From Rhodospirillaceae bacterium (GTDB lineage: Bacteria > Pseudomonadota > Alphaproteobacteria > Rhodospirillales > Rhodospirillaceae), in contig CANJSF010000026.1 in assembly GCA_947476925.1 (NCBI GenBank), forward strand, positions 1 to 47,390: 47,390 bases of DNA, in the 5' to 3' direction. The notes under the pieces are model-generated. The model had not been told where the DNA came from and searched no databases. It worked only from the letters and a program-made list of their open reading frames with translations. Below, one piece after another: positions 8,795-18,415 of this stretch; positions within the stretch are counted from its first letter, which is position 1; each line of letters starts with the position of its first letter. Made by a program: the position numbers and the translations under genes.

Positions 8795-10108
8795 TTAGGC
8801 TGGTTTTAGTATCAGGCCGGGAGATGTCAGCCGCACCCAAATTGCTGCCACCAGCAGCCCCAAATTGGCCACACCCATAACGACGAAAGGTGCATAGGGT
8901 GCCCAACTGTCAAACAGTCGCCCGCCAATGGCAGTGGCAAACAAAATGCCAATCGCGCCACACAAACTGAACATGCCCACGACAGCGCCGCGATCTTCAT
9001 CGCGGGTCTCCTGGCCAATCAACCCTTGCGATGTAATCAGCGCACTAATTTGGCCGATGCCCAAAATCATAAACACGGCAATGCCCGGACCATCGAGCGG
9101 CGTGTCGAGCAGCGCTGTGCCCAGATAACCCAGACTGGCCAAAGCCATGGCGATGATGATGGCTGTCACGCGATTGACCTTATCCATGATCCAGCCCATG
9201 ACCGGTGCCCAAATCAGCGCCATGGTTTGCGAAATGGCAAACACAATGGTGCCCTTTTTCAAAGCCTCGCCGCTATCAAGACCGGCCGCCGTTCCCGCTT
9301 GCACTGACCATAGCGCGACGAACACACCTACGACCACTAAGTCACCGCGTGAGGTGAAGGCCGCCGCATACGACAACGCCACGCGCGGATTCTTGGCTGC
9401 CGAAAACCCAACCGCAATAAGGGCTGATAAGGTTGGGCGGTCTTTGCTGGTGGCAGGAACACCGCCCTTCAGGCCCATTTGAAATACCACAGCCGCCACG
9501 ACACAAAAGCCTGCCGTCAGCAGCATCATCCATTGGCCGGCCTCGATAGGGGCCATGCCGCCCTGACGCAAAACATTGGGCAACTGACCCAAGGCGACCG
9601 ATAGTACCACCACGCCCAGACCGTTCATGACCGAACTCAGGCCAATCATTTTGCCGCGCGATGCTTCCTGCGGATAGTCAGCGCCAATCGTCGCCACCAT
9701 GCCGGAGCCAGCCGCTGCGCCGACGGCATAAATGATGCGCCCAATGGTGAGGTCAAAAATATTGGTGGCAAAAGCGTAGATGGTAAAGCCCGCCGCTATG
9801 GCAATGGCTGAAAACACAATGATTGGTCGGCGGCCAATGCGGTCGGCCAAAATGCCAAACGGGCTGGCCAGCAAAATAATGATCAGCTCGTTCCAAAATG
9901 CGAGGTCGCCCGAGATGGTGCCTTGCGTGTCTTGCGCCAATTGCAGGTGCTCGGTGAGAATGTAGCTCTGCGCGACGTTAAGAAACGCGAGCGTCCCAAT
10001 CACCGCAAAATTGGCAAACATGAACGTCCAGGCGTTCGACTGACTAATGCCCTTCGCGAGCCATAGCGGAAATGGGCGCAGGCGTTCGCAACTTTGATCG
10101 ACTTGCAT
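8795..10108 (-). CDS. MFS transporter (paralogue of the one at 19172)
   Basis: 437 aa, about 12 hydrophobic segments. The loop 2-3 motif appears as GILADRIGRRPIIV. The N-terminal region (LTEHLQLAQDTQGTISGDLA) aligns with the MFS protein at 19172 (LTEILDIPRDQQGKLTGSLA), as does the later SRGKMIGLSSVMNGLGVV segment, so these are duplicated transporters with an unusual shared exoplasmic loop. Co-directional with the SDR downstream (14-base gap). Probably exports or imports a substrate of the neighbouring enzymes; direction and substrate cannot be read. Confidence 0.88.
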   Translation of the reverse strand: MQVDQSCERLRPFPLWLAKGISQSNAWTFMFANFAVIGTLAFLNVAQSYILTEHLQLAQDTQGTISGDLAFWNELIIILLASPFGILADRIGRRPIIVFSAIAIAAGFTIYAFATNIFDLTIGRIIYAVGAAAGSGMVATIGADYPQEASRGKMIGLSSVMNGLGVVVLSVALGQLPNVLRQGGMAPIEAGQWMMLLTAGFCVVAAVVFQMGLKGGVPATSKDRPTLSALIAVGFSAAKNPRVALSYAAAFTSRGDLVVVGVFVALWSVQAGTAAGLDSGEALKKGTIVFAISQTMALIWAPVMGWIMDKVNRVTAIIIAMALASLGYLGTALLDTPLDGPGIAVFMILGIGQISALITSQGLIGQETRDEDRGAVVGMFSLCGAIGILFATAIGGRLFDSWAPYAPFVVMGVANLGLLVAAIWVRLTSPGLILKPA

Positions 10109-10223
10109 GGTCTGCTCAATTTCCTGAAATAACCGCGAGATAGTCTATAGGCGACTGGATGGGTGGCGTCATTTGGCCGATAAGCGTTGTAACCATCAAG
10201 TGGATATACGCAGCGATTTAAAC

Positions 10224-11489
10224 TTAGCCTTCGCGATATGCGGCAAGCTTGGCCTCGAGAAGGCGCTTGTCGGGCGCAGACGGAGCCAACTCGAGGGCCA
10301 AGCGATAGAATGCGATGGCTTGGGTTTGCGCGCCGATAGCCACCGAGAACGCGGCCTGCGCTGCGGGCAACAGGTGATAGCGCGCGAGATGCGGATCGCG
10401 TGCCAAGACTTGCAAAGCAGCCAAGCCAGCCTGGGGGCCGGCATCATGCCCGACGGCGATGGCCCGGTTCATCGCGATCACTGGCGTTGGCTTAAACTCC
10501 AACAGCTCGTCATAAAGCTCGCGAATGCGCGCCCAGTTCGTTTGGGGGAACGACGGTGAGGCAGCATGCACCGACGCGATGGCCGCTTCGATGTGGTAGG
10601 GCGTTTTTGGGCCCGTCATCGATTGTTCAAACATGCGAAATGCTTCTGCTGTTAATTCTGGGTTCCACAGCGAGCGGTCCTGTTCGGCAAGCAGCAATAA
10701 TGACCCGTCGATGGACGTGCGCGAGGCTTCGCGAGCCGCATGAAAGAGCATCAGCGCCAAGAGCGCGCGAACCTCGGGCCTATTGGTGCGATGATCTGCG
10801 ACCAAAAGGCGTACGAGCCGAATGGCTTCGTCGCAGAGGTCTGACTTGATCAATTGATCGCCGCTGTGCGCGCTGTAGCCTTCATTAAACAGAAGGTAAA
10901 TTGCATCGAGCAAGCTTTCGAGACGTGCAGGAAGCTGCGACGGCTCGGGCACGTCGAGTACGAGCTGCTGATCGCGTATCTGGCGTTTGGCCCGCACCAA
11001 GCGCTGCGCCAGCGTTTGGGGATCAATCAAAAAGGCAGCCGCAATCTCGTCGACACTGAGGCCCCCAACGGTTTTGAGGGTGAGGGCCACGCGGTGTGGC
11101 GGCGGAATATCAGGGTGGCAGCACATAAACATCATCGCCAGTTCGTCGTCGACGACAGGCGAATGCCCCTGACCATGTGCGAGCTCTTCAATCATGGTGG
11201 GGTCAGACAGTTTCGCGCGCCCCAGGTTATCGCGGCGCAACGCATCAATGGCGCGATTGACCGCGACACGATATAGCCAGGCTTCTGGCTCGCCCGGAAC
11301 TCCCCCGTAGGGCCACGTATGCAATGCTTGCGCAAGGGCGTCTTGCACGCACTCTTGAGCGAGATCCATGTGGTGCGCGCCGAGCCTGCGCGTAAGCGAG
11401 GAGACTAATCGCCCCGAGGCCCGCCGAAAGAGGCCGTCGACGACGCGATCAACATCTTGCGGCGGGGAGAGAGGGTGAGTGCCGGTCAA
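10224..11489 (-). CDS. ECF sigma factor, ECF42-like with C-terminal TPR-type extension
   Basis: 421 aa. Region 2 (about 20-85, including LAQECVQDALAQALHTWP and the WLYRVAVNRAIDALRR helix) and region 4 (about 133-175, VGGLSVDEIAAAFLI...LAQRLVRAKRQIRD) are typical of ECF sigma factors. The MFMCCHPDIPP linker and a roughly 240-residue helical extension match the ECF42 group, which has no classical anti-sigma factor and is found with DGPF/YCII proteins. That partner is the upstream gene, two bases away. The initiation codon appears to be TTG at 11489 (next residues TGTHPLSP), an unusual start consistent with translational coupling. Function in the family: stress or detoxification responses, largely undefined. 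Confidence 0.85.
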   Translation of the reverse strand: MTGTHPLSPPQDVDRVVDGLFRRASGRLVSSLTRRLGAHHMDLAQECVQDALAQALHTWPYGGVPGEPEAWLYRVAVNRAIDALRRDNLGRAKLSDPTMIEELAHGQGHSPVVDDELAMMFMCCHPDIPPPHRVALTLKTVGGLSVDEIAAAFLIDPQTLAQRLVRAKRQIRDQQLVLDVPEPSQLPARLESLLDAIYLLFNEGYSAHSGDQLIKSDLCDEAIRLVRLLVADHRTNRPEVRALLALMLFHAAREASRTSIDGSLLLLAEQDRSLWNPELTAEAFRMFEQSMTGPKTPYHIEAAIASVHAASPSFPQTNWARIRELYDELLEFKPTPVIAMNRAIAVGHDAGPQAGLAALQVLARDPHLARYHLLPAAQAAFSVAIGAQTQAIAFYRLALELAPSAPDKRLLEAKLAAYREG

Positions 11490-11491
11490 GC

Positions 11492-11848
11492 CTACATCTC
11501 GTCGACTTGGCGAATTTCAAGCGTGCCGAATTGGAGGTGCGGGCAGTCCATGACTAATGCCTGGGCTTCGTTGTAATCGGCGGCATTGAGCACCCAGTAT
11601 CCGCCCATGATTTCTTTCGATTCCATATGCGGTCCATCTGTGACGGTGACTTTGGGCCCTTTTTCACCTCCGAATACTCCAACCACCCGCCCTTGGCCGT
11701 CTTTCAATTTGTTCCCATGATCTAGTTTGCCGGCTTTGGCCAAGTTTGCCGTCCAGGCCATATACTTTTGCAGAATTTTTTCCATTTCTGCAGGGCTGGC
11801 GGTTAGACCTTTCGGCTGTTCACGGGGGATAATCATGAATTTCGGCAT
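11492..11848 (-). CDS. YCII-related (DGPF) domain protein
   Basis: 118 aa, small cytoplasmic ferredoxin-like fold protein. The family signature appears as TDGPHMESKE (DGPH where DGPF is usual), followed by GGYWVLNAADYNEAQALVMDCPHL. The ATG at 11848 has GGAG seven bases upstream. Directly upstream of the ECF42-like sigma factor, a known genomic pairing. The biochemical role of DGPF proteins is unknown; a link to the sigma factor's signal is inferred from conserved context. Confidence 0.88.
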   Translation of the reverse strand: MPKFMIIPREQPKGLTASPAEMEKILQKYMAWTANLAKAGKLDHGNKLKDGQGRVVGVFGGEKGPKVTVTDGPHMESKEIMGGYWVLNAADYNEAQALVMDCPHLQFGTLEIRQVDEM

Positions 11849-11938
11849 GTTGATTCTCCATAGGAATTGACGTTTGAGCACCATGCTCAGCCCTTCGACG
11901 AGCCAGGGACGTCAAAATCGACACCGTCGTCGAAAAAT

Positions 11939-12766
11939 TTATGCGGCCTTGGATAAATCATACCGCGCGAACAAGTCGCGCTTTTTAAAGCCCGCCATCA
12001 GGAAGCGGCCCATGATTTTGCCGCCGCTCATCCATGCAATCTTTTTACCTTGCATGCCTGCGCCGGCGGCCGCCAGCATTTGGTCCACCAGCCACGGCGT
12101 AGTGGTTTCTACATAGTCGCCCATGACATTGATGGCCCACATGGCTTTTTTGCGTTGAGCCTCGGGCAGCGCTTTCATCTCGCGCAGCATGCCCTCGCTA
12201 ATGTTCACGCCAGGGCTGACCATGCCCGCGCGCACCGGCCCCTTACCCAATTCTTTGACCAAGGCTTCGGTGAAATAGCGAATGGCGCGTTTGGTGGTGC
12301 TGTAGCCGATCATGCCCGGATAGACGCGGCCATCGCTGCCGCCACCCAACGTGTTGAACAAATGTCCATGGCCTTGGGCCTGCATGCCGCGCACGGCTAC
12401 TTGACTGCCGTTGATGGTGCCGATGACATTTGATTCAACCATCGACTTTATTTCATCAGCAGTGTGCTGAAGCAGCGACACCCCAGTGCGCGCGAAGCCC
12501 GCATTGTTGACCCAGATATCCACCTGGCCAAAAGCTGTGGCCGTGGTGTTCCAAAGCGCTTGCATTTGCGCCACGTCCGAGACTTCGCAGGCCAGGCCTA
12601 TGGCCCGCGCGCCTGCTGGGGCCTCTTTGTTCAGGGTCTCAACGGCCTTGGCGACCTCGGTCGCGTGGCGGCCGGTAATACATACGTTATGTCCGCGCTT
12701 GAGAAACTCGCGCGCATAGCCAAAGCCAATGCCCTTGGTCGAACCCGTGATGACAACAGCGCTCAT
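11939..12766 (-). CDS. Short-chain dehydrogenase/reductase (paralogue group, copy 2)
   Basis: 275-aa classical SDR. TGSTKGIGFG cofactor motif, NNAG, and YSTTK as the YxxxK pair. It is the most divergent of the four related copies: the usual YNFEGFGSDG segment reads FNTLGGGSDG here. Transcribed divergently from copy 3, with a 101-base shared regulatory gap. Substrate unknown; the family commonly oxidises or reduces secondary alcohols/ketones. Confidence 0.88.
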   Translation of the reverse strand: MSAVVITGSTKGIGFGYAREFLKRGHNVCITGRHATEVAKAVETLNKEAPAGARAIGLACEVSDVAQMQALWNTTATAFGQVDIWVNNAGFARTGVSLLQHTADEIKSMVESNVIGTINGSQVAVRGMQAQGHGHLFNTLGGGSDGRVYPGMIGYSTTKRAIRYFTEALVKELGKGPVRAGMVSPGVNISEGMLREMKALPEAQRKKAMWAINVMGDYVETTTPWLVDQMLAAAGAGMQGKKIAWMSGGKIMGRFLMAGFKKRDLFARYDLSKAA

Positions 12767-12796
12767 GGATCACTCCGGCAGAAAATGGACAAAGCG

Positions 12797-12802
12797 AGTA
12801 TA
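12797..12802 (-). promoter_or_regulatory. Candidate -10 element for the minus-strand SDR
   Basis: TATACT on the minus strand at 12802-12797, about 31 bases upstream of the SDR start at 12766. A clear -35 was not found. Confidence 0.3.
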
Positions 12803-12808
12803 GTGCAA

Positions 12809-12838
12809 TTGAAACCCACACTGATAGACAGTCATAAT
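12809..12838 (+). promoter_or_regulatory. Candidate sigma70 promoter for the plus-strand SDR/SulP run
   Basis: TTGAAA at 12809-12814 and CATAAT at 12833-12838 are separated by 18 bases, placing a start site about 20 bases before the ATG at 12868. It overlaps the divergent minus-strand promoter region, so the two SDR genes may share control. Confidence 0.45.
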
Positions 12839-12867
12839 GTCACCGAACGTCCATCCGCGAGGCAGTC

Positions 12868-13695
12868 ATGACGGGCAAGGTTGTCGTTGTTACCGGCTCT
12901 ACCAAAGGCATTGGTAAGGGGTTGGCGCGCGAGTTTCTGAAGCGCGGGCATAGTGTGGTGATCTCGGGCCGCAAACAAACTGATGCCGATGCGGTCGCCT
13001 TGGAGCTGGGGCGCGAGGCGACTTCAGGGGCCAAAGCCATCGGCGTCGCATGTGAAGTGACCGATTATGCCCAAGTCCAAAGTCTGTGGGACAAATCGAT
13101 GGCTGCGTTTGGCAAGGTCGATATCTGGATCAACAACGCGGGCATGTCCAATTCGCGTTTTGCGATTGGCAGTTTGTTGCAAGATGAAGTGGAAACCGTG
13201 CCGCGCACGAATTTGATCGGCACCATGAATGGCAGCCATGTGGCGCTGAAGGGCATGACCGCGCAAGGCTCGGGTGACATTTATAATTTCGAGGGCTTCG
13301 GCTCGAACGGCGGCAAGCAAAAAGGCATGAGCCTGTATGGCGCGACCAAATTTGGCGTCACATACTTTACCAAAGCGATGATTGCTGAAACCAAAGGCGG
13401 CCCTGTGCGCGTGGGCTATCTTAGTCCCGGCATTGTGATCACCGATTTATCTGTGCGCGATAAAACCAAAGTGCCGCCCAAGCAGTGGGCGTTCACCATT
13501 ATGATTTACAACATCCTGGCCGACCGGGTTGAAACCGTCACGCCGTGGCTGGTGGAGAATGTGTTGGCCAACACTAAACATGGCGCGCGCATTGCTTGGC
13601 TCACGCGCGGCAAAAGCTTATGGCGGTTTTTGCGCTCGCGCTTTATCAAACCGGGTGATCGTTTCCCCGAGCTTAAACTGCCCACCGCCGCATAG
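12868..13695 (+). CDS. Short-chain dehydrogenase/reductase (paralogue group, copy 3)
   Basis: 275-aa classical SDR: TGSTKGIGKG cofactor motif near residue 8, WINNAG in the middle, IYNFEGFGSNGG and YGATK as catalytic elements, and a C-terminal tail WLTRGKSLWRFLRSRFIKP shared in outline with copies 1 and 4. GAGG precedes the ATG. First gene of a plus-strand series with the next SDR only 9 bases downstream. Copies 3 and 4 look like a recent tandem duplication. Confidence 0.9.
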   Translation: MTGKVVVVTGSTKGIGKGLAREFLKRGHSVVISGRKQTDADAVALELGREATSGAKAIGVACEVTDYAQVQSLWDKSMAAFGKVDIWINNAGMSNSRFAIGSLLQDEVETVPRTNLIGTMNGSHVALKGMTAQGSGDIYNFEGFGSNGGKQKGMSLYGATKFGVTYFTKAMIAETKGGPVRVGYLSPGIVITDLSVRDKTKVPPKQWAFTIMIYNILADRVETVTPWLVENVLANTKHGARIAWLTRGKSLWRFLRSRFIKPGDRFPELKLPTAA

Positions 13696-13704
13696 AGGGT
13701 TGTG

Positions 13705-14535
13705 ATGAGTCAAAAGACAGTTGTGGTGACCGGCTCGACCAAAGGCATTGGTTTTGGATTGGCCAAGCAATTCATCGCACGCGGCCACAACGTCGTGCTG
13801 TGCGGACGCACTCAAGCCAGGGCGCAACAAGCAGCGACCTCATTGCAGGCTTTCGCTACCGCCGGGGCCAGATCCATGGGCATGGGCTGCGATGTCAGCG
13901 ACATCAAACAGGTCGAAGCGCTGTGGGCGGGCGCGAAAGCTGCCTTCGGTCGTGTCGATATTTGGATCAATAATGCAGGTGCGATCAACACCATGCGGCC
14001 CATTGGCGAGTTGGACGCCGCCGATATTCTGGCGGTGCCGCGCACTAACCTGATTGGCACCATGAATTGCTGCCAAATCGTGCTGAACGGCATGAACGCA
14101 CAAGAGGCAAAAGATGGCCAAAAGGGCGCGCTGTATAATTTTGAAGGGTTTGGCTCCGACGGCACGAAGACCGAAGGCCTGAGTATTTACGGCGCTAGTA
14201 AATTCGGCCTGACGTACTTTACCAAAACGCTGATTAAAGAGACCAAAGGCGGCCAAGTGCTGGTGGGCTACCTGAGCCCCGGCATGGTGACCACGGAGAT
14301 GCTTCTGAAAGCGAAGTACGATGTGTCGCCCGAACGTTGGAAAAAAATGAAATGGATTTACCGAATCCTGGCCAATGATGTGGAGACAGTGACGAAATGG
14401 CTTGCGGAGAATACGCTGGCTAATACCAAGCATGGCGCGCACATTGCGTGGCTGACCACCGGCAAAGCAGCATTGCGATTCTTCAAATCGTTTGTGATCA
14501 AGCCCAAGCCGCTGCCCGAGTTAGAAGCCGCATAG
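13705..14535 (+). CDS. Short-chain dehydrogenase/reductase (paralogue group, copy 4)
   Basis: 276-aa classical SDR, tandem paralogue of copy 3. TGSTKGIGFG, WINNAG, YNFEGFGSDG and YGASK are present. An in-frame GTG directly precedes the ATG; I chose the ATG at 13705 because GAGGG is five bases upstream. An extra insertion AQEAKDGQKGA before the catalytic segment distinguishes it from copy 3. Followed after 16 bases by the SulP gene, with which it may be co-transcribed. Confidence 0.9.
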   Translation: MSQKTVVVTGSTKGIGFGLAKQFIARGHNVVLCGRTQARAQQAATSLQAFATAGARSMGMGCDVSDIKQVEALWAGAKAAFGRVDIWINNAGAINTMRPIGELDAADILAVPRTNLIGTMNCCQIVLNGMNAQEAKDGQKGALYNFEGFGSDGTKTEGLSIYGASKFGLTYFTKTLIKETKGGQVLVGYLSPGMVTTEMLLKAKYDVSPERWKKMKWIYRILANDVETVTKWLAENTLANTKHGAHIAWLTTGKAALRFFKSFVIKPKPLPELEAA

Positions 14536-14551
14536 AATAGAATCAAAAATT

Positions 14552-16228
14552 ATGGCCTGGCGTCAGTTCCTGCCGAAGTTAGTGACTGCGCTTCAGGAAG
14601 GATATGGATGGGCCAATTTACGCCTGGACGCAGTTGCCGGGCTTACGGTTGCCATTGTGGCCTTGCCATTGGCCATGGCACTCGGGATCGCATCGGGAAC
14701 GACCCCTGATAAAGGCCTGCTCACTGCTGTTATCGCCGGGTTCCTGATCTCGTGTTTGGGCGGAAGCCGCGTCCAAATTGGCGGCCCAACCGGTGCGTTC
14801 GTGGTCGTCGTTTTCAACGTCATTGCCAAATATGGCTATGATGGATTGGTTATCGCCACACTGATGGCCGGAGCCATACTGGTCGTCGCAGGCGCTCTGC
14901 GTTTAGGGACATGGGTCAAATACATCCCCGAACCCGTTGTCACCGGTTTTACGGCCGGAATTGCCGTCATCATCTTTTCCAGTCAGGTCAAAGATTTGCT
15001 GGGGTTATCGATGGCCGAAGTCCCGGCGGCTTTCGCGGAAAAATGGGGCGCGTTCTGGGCCGTACGTCAAACCGTGAATCCAGCAGCAGTGGCATTGGCA
15101 GTGTTGGCTTTGGCAATCATCCTGCTGCTGCGCCGCTTTATGCCGCGTCTGCCGGGATTTCTAATCGCGGTCGTCGGCACGTCATGCTTAGCGCTTATTT
15201 TCGCAATGCCAGTGGAAACCATCGGCACACAGTTCGGTGGAATACCGCGGACACTGCCCTCGCCCGCCTGGCCAGACATCAACCTGAGCAAGTTGCAGTT
15301 GCTATTGCCCAGCGCACTTACAATCGCCTTTCTGGCCGGAGTTGAATCGCTTCTTTCGGCGATGGTCGCCGACGGCATGACGGGCCGACATCACCGCTCT
15401 AATGCCGAGCTGATCGCTCAGGGCATTGCGAACATGGCTTCCGCATTGTTTGGCGGATTGCCCGCCACGGGCGCAATTGCACGCACGGCGACCAACATCC
15501 GCGCCGGTGGAAGCTCACCCATCGCAGGCATTTTGCATGCCGTTTTCCTGTTGTTATTCATGCTCCTGCTGGCGCCGCTCGCCAGCTACATCCCACTCGC
15601 CTGCCTCGCGTCCGTGCTGGTGGTGGTCGCATGGAATATGAGTGACACACCTCGATTCATTCACCTGATGTCAGCGCCGCTGGGGGATCGCGTTGTTCTG
15701 GTGCTCACTTTTTTATTAACTGTCCTGGTCGATTTAACGGTGGCGATCGAAGTCGGTGTCGTCCTGGCATCACTCTTGTTTATGCATCGCATGGCAGAGG
15801 TTGCTGGAGCGCAGGGCGGCGGCAAAAACGCTTTTGACGACGACCAAGACAATAGCGACGACATCTCTCAGTTGGGCGACCTGCCGCCGGGTGTGGAGGT
15901 CTTTCGCATGCGCGGGCCATTATTCTTTGGCGTCACGCATCGCCTGAACGAAGTCCTGGACCGGACAGACAAGCCGCCAATCGTCTTTATCTTGCGAATG
16001 GGCTTGGTGCCGATGATGGACTCATCAGGCGTCAGCGCATTTCTGGCGTTGACCACCAAGTACCAGCGAGCCGGAACGGTGGTGATCGTGTCAGGACTGC
16101 AACGTCAGCCCCAACAAGTCTTGATGCAAATGCACGCCATCAATGACGGCGGCTTCCGCCTGGCGCGCGACTTTAGCCACGCGTTGGACCTTGCGCGAAC
16201 CCTGGTGCAGCACCAAGAACCGGCTTGA
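14552..16228 (+). CDS. SulP-family anion transporter with STAS domain
   Basis: 558 aa. The N-terminal membrane domain carries the SulP hallmark region (DAVAGLTVAIVALPLAMALG, then IGGPTGAFVVVV) and roughly 10-14 hydrophobic segments to about residue 410. The C-terminal STAS domain (about 445-555) includes the conserved loop MGLVPMMDSSGVSAF. SulP proteins move sulfate, bicarbonate or dicarboxylates; the substrate is not predictable. Position 16 bases after an SDR suggests uptake of an anionic compound or sulfate released in catabolism, which is speculation. Confidence 0.92.
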   Translation: MAWRQFLPKLVTALQEGYGWANLRLDAVAGLTVAIVALPLAMALGIASGTTPDKGLLTAVIAGFLISCLGGSRVQIGGPTGAFVVVVFNVIAKYGYDGLVIATLMAGAILVVAGALRLGTWVKYIPEPVVTGFTAGIAVIIFSSQVKDLLGLSMAEVPAAFAEKWGAFWAVRQTVNPAAVALAVLALAIILLLRRFMPRLPGFLIAVVGTSCLALIFAMPVETIGTQFGGIPRTLPSPAWPDINLSKLQLLLPSALTIAFLAGVESLLSAMVADGMTGRHHRSNAELIAQGIANMASALFGGLPATGAIARTATNIRAGGSSPIAGILHAVFLLLFMLLLAPLASYIPLACLASVLVVVAWNMSDTPRFIHLMSAPLGDRVVLVLTFLLTVLVDLTVAIEVGVVLASLLFMHRMAEVAGAQGGGKNAFDDDQDNSDDISQLGDLPPGVEVFRMRGPLFFGVTHRLNEVLDRTDKPPIVFILRMGLVPMMDSSGVSAFLALTTKYQRAGTVVIVSGLQRQPQQVLMQMHAINDGGFRLARDFSHALDLARTLVQHQEPA

Positions 16229-16310
16229 AATAATCTGGGCGGCTTGCCAAATCGACACCGACGGGTGACAAACAATGGTCGAAACATGCGACGGGGGGCC
16301 GGTATAAGTC

Positions 16311-17537
16311 ATGCTGACAAAAGGTGAAGAATTCAAACGCGGCTGGACCGTCGTTATGGCCTCGGCGGTGGGCGCTGGTACAGGCATTTCGGCCCTGACG
16401 TTTTACAGCTTGGGCGCCTTCGTCGAGCCGCTCAGTCGCGAAATGGGTTGGACGCGCGCCGAAATTACCGCCGCGCCGTTTTTCATGACCATGGCTTCGC
16501 TGATCATGGGCCCACTCAGCGGTTGGCTCGCCGACCGCATTGGCGCGCGGCGCGTGGCTGTTGTTTCACAAATCATGTTCGTGTTCGCCGTTGCAGGACT
16601 GTCGCTCACGGGCCCCAGCGTCACGTCGTTTTACGTCGGCTATTTCGCCATCGCCCTGGTGGGGGCAGGTACGATGCCCATCACCTGGACGCGCGCCATC
16701 ACCAGTTGGTTTTTTGCCGGTCGCGGACTGGCCTTGGGATTCGCGCTGATGGGCACCGGCGTGATGGGCATGATTGCGCCCAGCCTCGCCACCGCGCTCA
16801 TTGGCGAATACGGCTGGCGCGGCGCTTATGTGGGCCTGGCCGCCGTTCCCCTGATTTTAGGTGTGCCGCTCTCGTTGGCATTCTTTCGCGAACCGTCCGC
16901 CAAAGCAGCTGCGGAAGCGGCTGAAGGTCGCGGCGAGGAATGGGGCCTGACATTTGCTCAAGCCACACGTACGCGGTTGTTCTGGCAAATGTCGGCAGGA
17001 TTTTTTATCGCTGCCATGGGCATTGGCGCCATGTTGGTGCATTCGCTGCCGCTGTTGCAAGAACACGGGCTGGAGCGCAGCGATGCGGCCAAGGTTGCCG
17101 GATTATTTGGCTTATCGGTGACAGTGGGCCGCGTATTCACAGGCTATCTGCTCGACAAACTCTTTGGGCCGACGGTGGCGATGATCATGTTCATCGCACC
17201 TGCAATCGGATGCGCCATGATTTTGCTCGCGGGCAGCAATATCATCGTCTGCGCCATTGCAATTATTGTGTTCGGATTGGCGGCCGGCGCCGAGTTCGAC
17301 ATCGCGGCTTACTTTGTGGCGCGTTACTTCGGGCGCAAAAATTACGGCGCGATCTACGGCCTGCTGTACACGATTTTTGTGGTGGGCTCGGCCGTCACGC
17401 CCCCGATGGCGGGCAAAGTGTTCGACCTCTATCAAACCTACGATCCCGCACTGATGGCCGGCATCGTAATTTTTATTGTGTCGTCGATCTTGTGCGCAAC
17501 GCTGGGACCATATCCAAAAGAAACGGATAAGGGCTAA
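16311..17537 (+). CDS. MFS transporter, monocarboxylate/oxalate-formate type
   Basis: 408 aa with about 12 hydrophobic segments. Motifs FYSLGAFVEPLSREMGWTRAE and GPLSGWLADRIGARRV resemble the MCT/OFA branch of MFS carriers for organic acids. The C-terminal half contains KNYGAIYGLLYTIFVVGSA, also typical. Its stop overlaps the stop of the convergent SDR gene by four bases. Probably moves a carboxylated metabolite. Confidence 0.87.
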   Translation: MLTKGEEFKRGWTVVMASAVGAGTGISALTFYSLGAFVEPLSREMGWTRAEITAAPFFMTMASLIMGPLSGWLADRIGARRVAVVSQIMFVFAVAGLSLTGPSVTSFYVGYFAIALVGAGTMPITWTRAITSWFFAGRGLALGFALMGTGVMGMIAPSLATALIGEYGWRGAYVGLAAVPLILGVPLSLAFFREPSAKAAAEAAEGRGEEWGLTFAQATRTRLFWQMSAGFFIAAMGIGAMLVHSLPLLQEHGLERSDAAKVAGLFGLSVTVGRVFTGYLLDKLFGPTVAMIMFIAPAIGCAMILLAGSNIIVCAIAIIVFGLAAGAEFDIAAYFVARYFGRKNYGAIYGLLYTIFVVGSAVTPPMAGKVFDLYQTYDPALMAGIVIFIVSSILCATLGPYPKETDKG

Positions 17538-18385
17538 TGCATCTCCTCGCCGCCCGACACGTTCATCGCTTCGCCGGTGATGTAAGCCGACTCATCAGAC
17601 GCTAAAAAGACACACGCATTCGCCGTATCGTCCGCCTGGCCCACGCGACCCAACGGAATTTTGGCCGTGCGGAACGCAATAATTTCCTCGTGCGTGGACG
17701 CGCCAATCGCCTTGCCGCGGAAAGCATTCTGTTTGGCGCCTAAACCGGTCGTGACATGGTTGGGGCAAACCGCATTGACCGTAATGCCATGGGGTGCGAG
17801 TTCCACCGCCGAGACGCGCGTCAGGCCGACCATGCCGTGCTTAGACGACGTATAGGCCACCAACTGTGGCGCGGCACTTTTGGCCGCTTGGCTGGCGATG
17901 TTGATAATGCGCCCACCTTTGCGGCCGGCTTTGTTTTGCGCCATCATTTGCGCGCCGGCGTGCTTGGTGAACAAGAACGGCCCCCGCAGATTGACGTTGA
18001 GCACCAAGTCCCATTCCTCAATCGAGAACTCGGTCAGCGGCTTCATGATGTAGCCAACGCCCGCGTTGTTGACCACGATATCGAGCGAGCCGAATTGCTT
18101 CACGGTGTCTGCGACGACGCGTTTGATATCGTCTTCGCTGCGCACATCGCATGTCATAGTGGCCACGCGGCCTTGGGTTGCCGCACGAATGCCCGCAGCC
18201 ACCTCGTCCATCTCGGCAGTTGTGCCGATGTTATCGGCGGTGAGGTGCGGGCCTGAAGCGGCACCAATATCGGTCAGCACAACAGTAGCCCCCTCGGCGG
18301 CAAAGCGCCGGGCAATTGCTTCGCCCAGGCCCTTTTTGCGACCGGCCCCAGTGATGACAGCGACTTTTCCCTGCAAACGGCCCAT
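17534..18385 (-). CDS. Short-chain dehydrogenase/reductase, FabG-like
   Basis: 283-aa classical SDR, clearly different from the four-member group. The cofactor loop is TGAGRKKGLGEA, the central motif VNNAG, and the catalytic YTSSK is preceded by INIASQAAK containing the catalytic serine. The C-terminal YITGEAMNVSGGEEMH is FabG-like. An N-terminal insertion (about residues 45-65, SGPHLTADNIGTTAEMDEVA) is present. Likely an NAD(P)-dependent alcohol dehydrogenase in the catabolic region. Confidence 0.9.
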   Translation of the reverse strand: MGRLQGKVAVITGAGRKKGLGEAIARRFAAEGATVVLTDIGAASGPHLTADNIGTTAEMDEVAAGIRAATQGRVATMTCDVRSEDDIKRVVADTVKQFGSLDIVVNNAGVGYIMKPLTEFSIEEWDLVLNVNLRGPFLFTKHAGAQMMAQNKAGRKGGRIINIASQAAKSAAPQLVAYTSSKHGMVGLTRVSAVELAPHGITVNAVCPNHVTTGLGAKQNAFRGKAIGASTHEEIIAFRTAKIPLGRVGQADDTANACVFLASDESAYITGEAMNVSGGEEMH

Positions 18386-18415
18386 GGCATTTTCCTTTTC
18401 GATTCACTGTGATGG

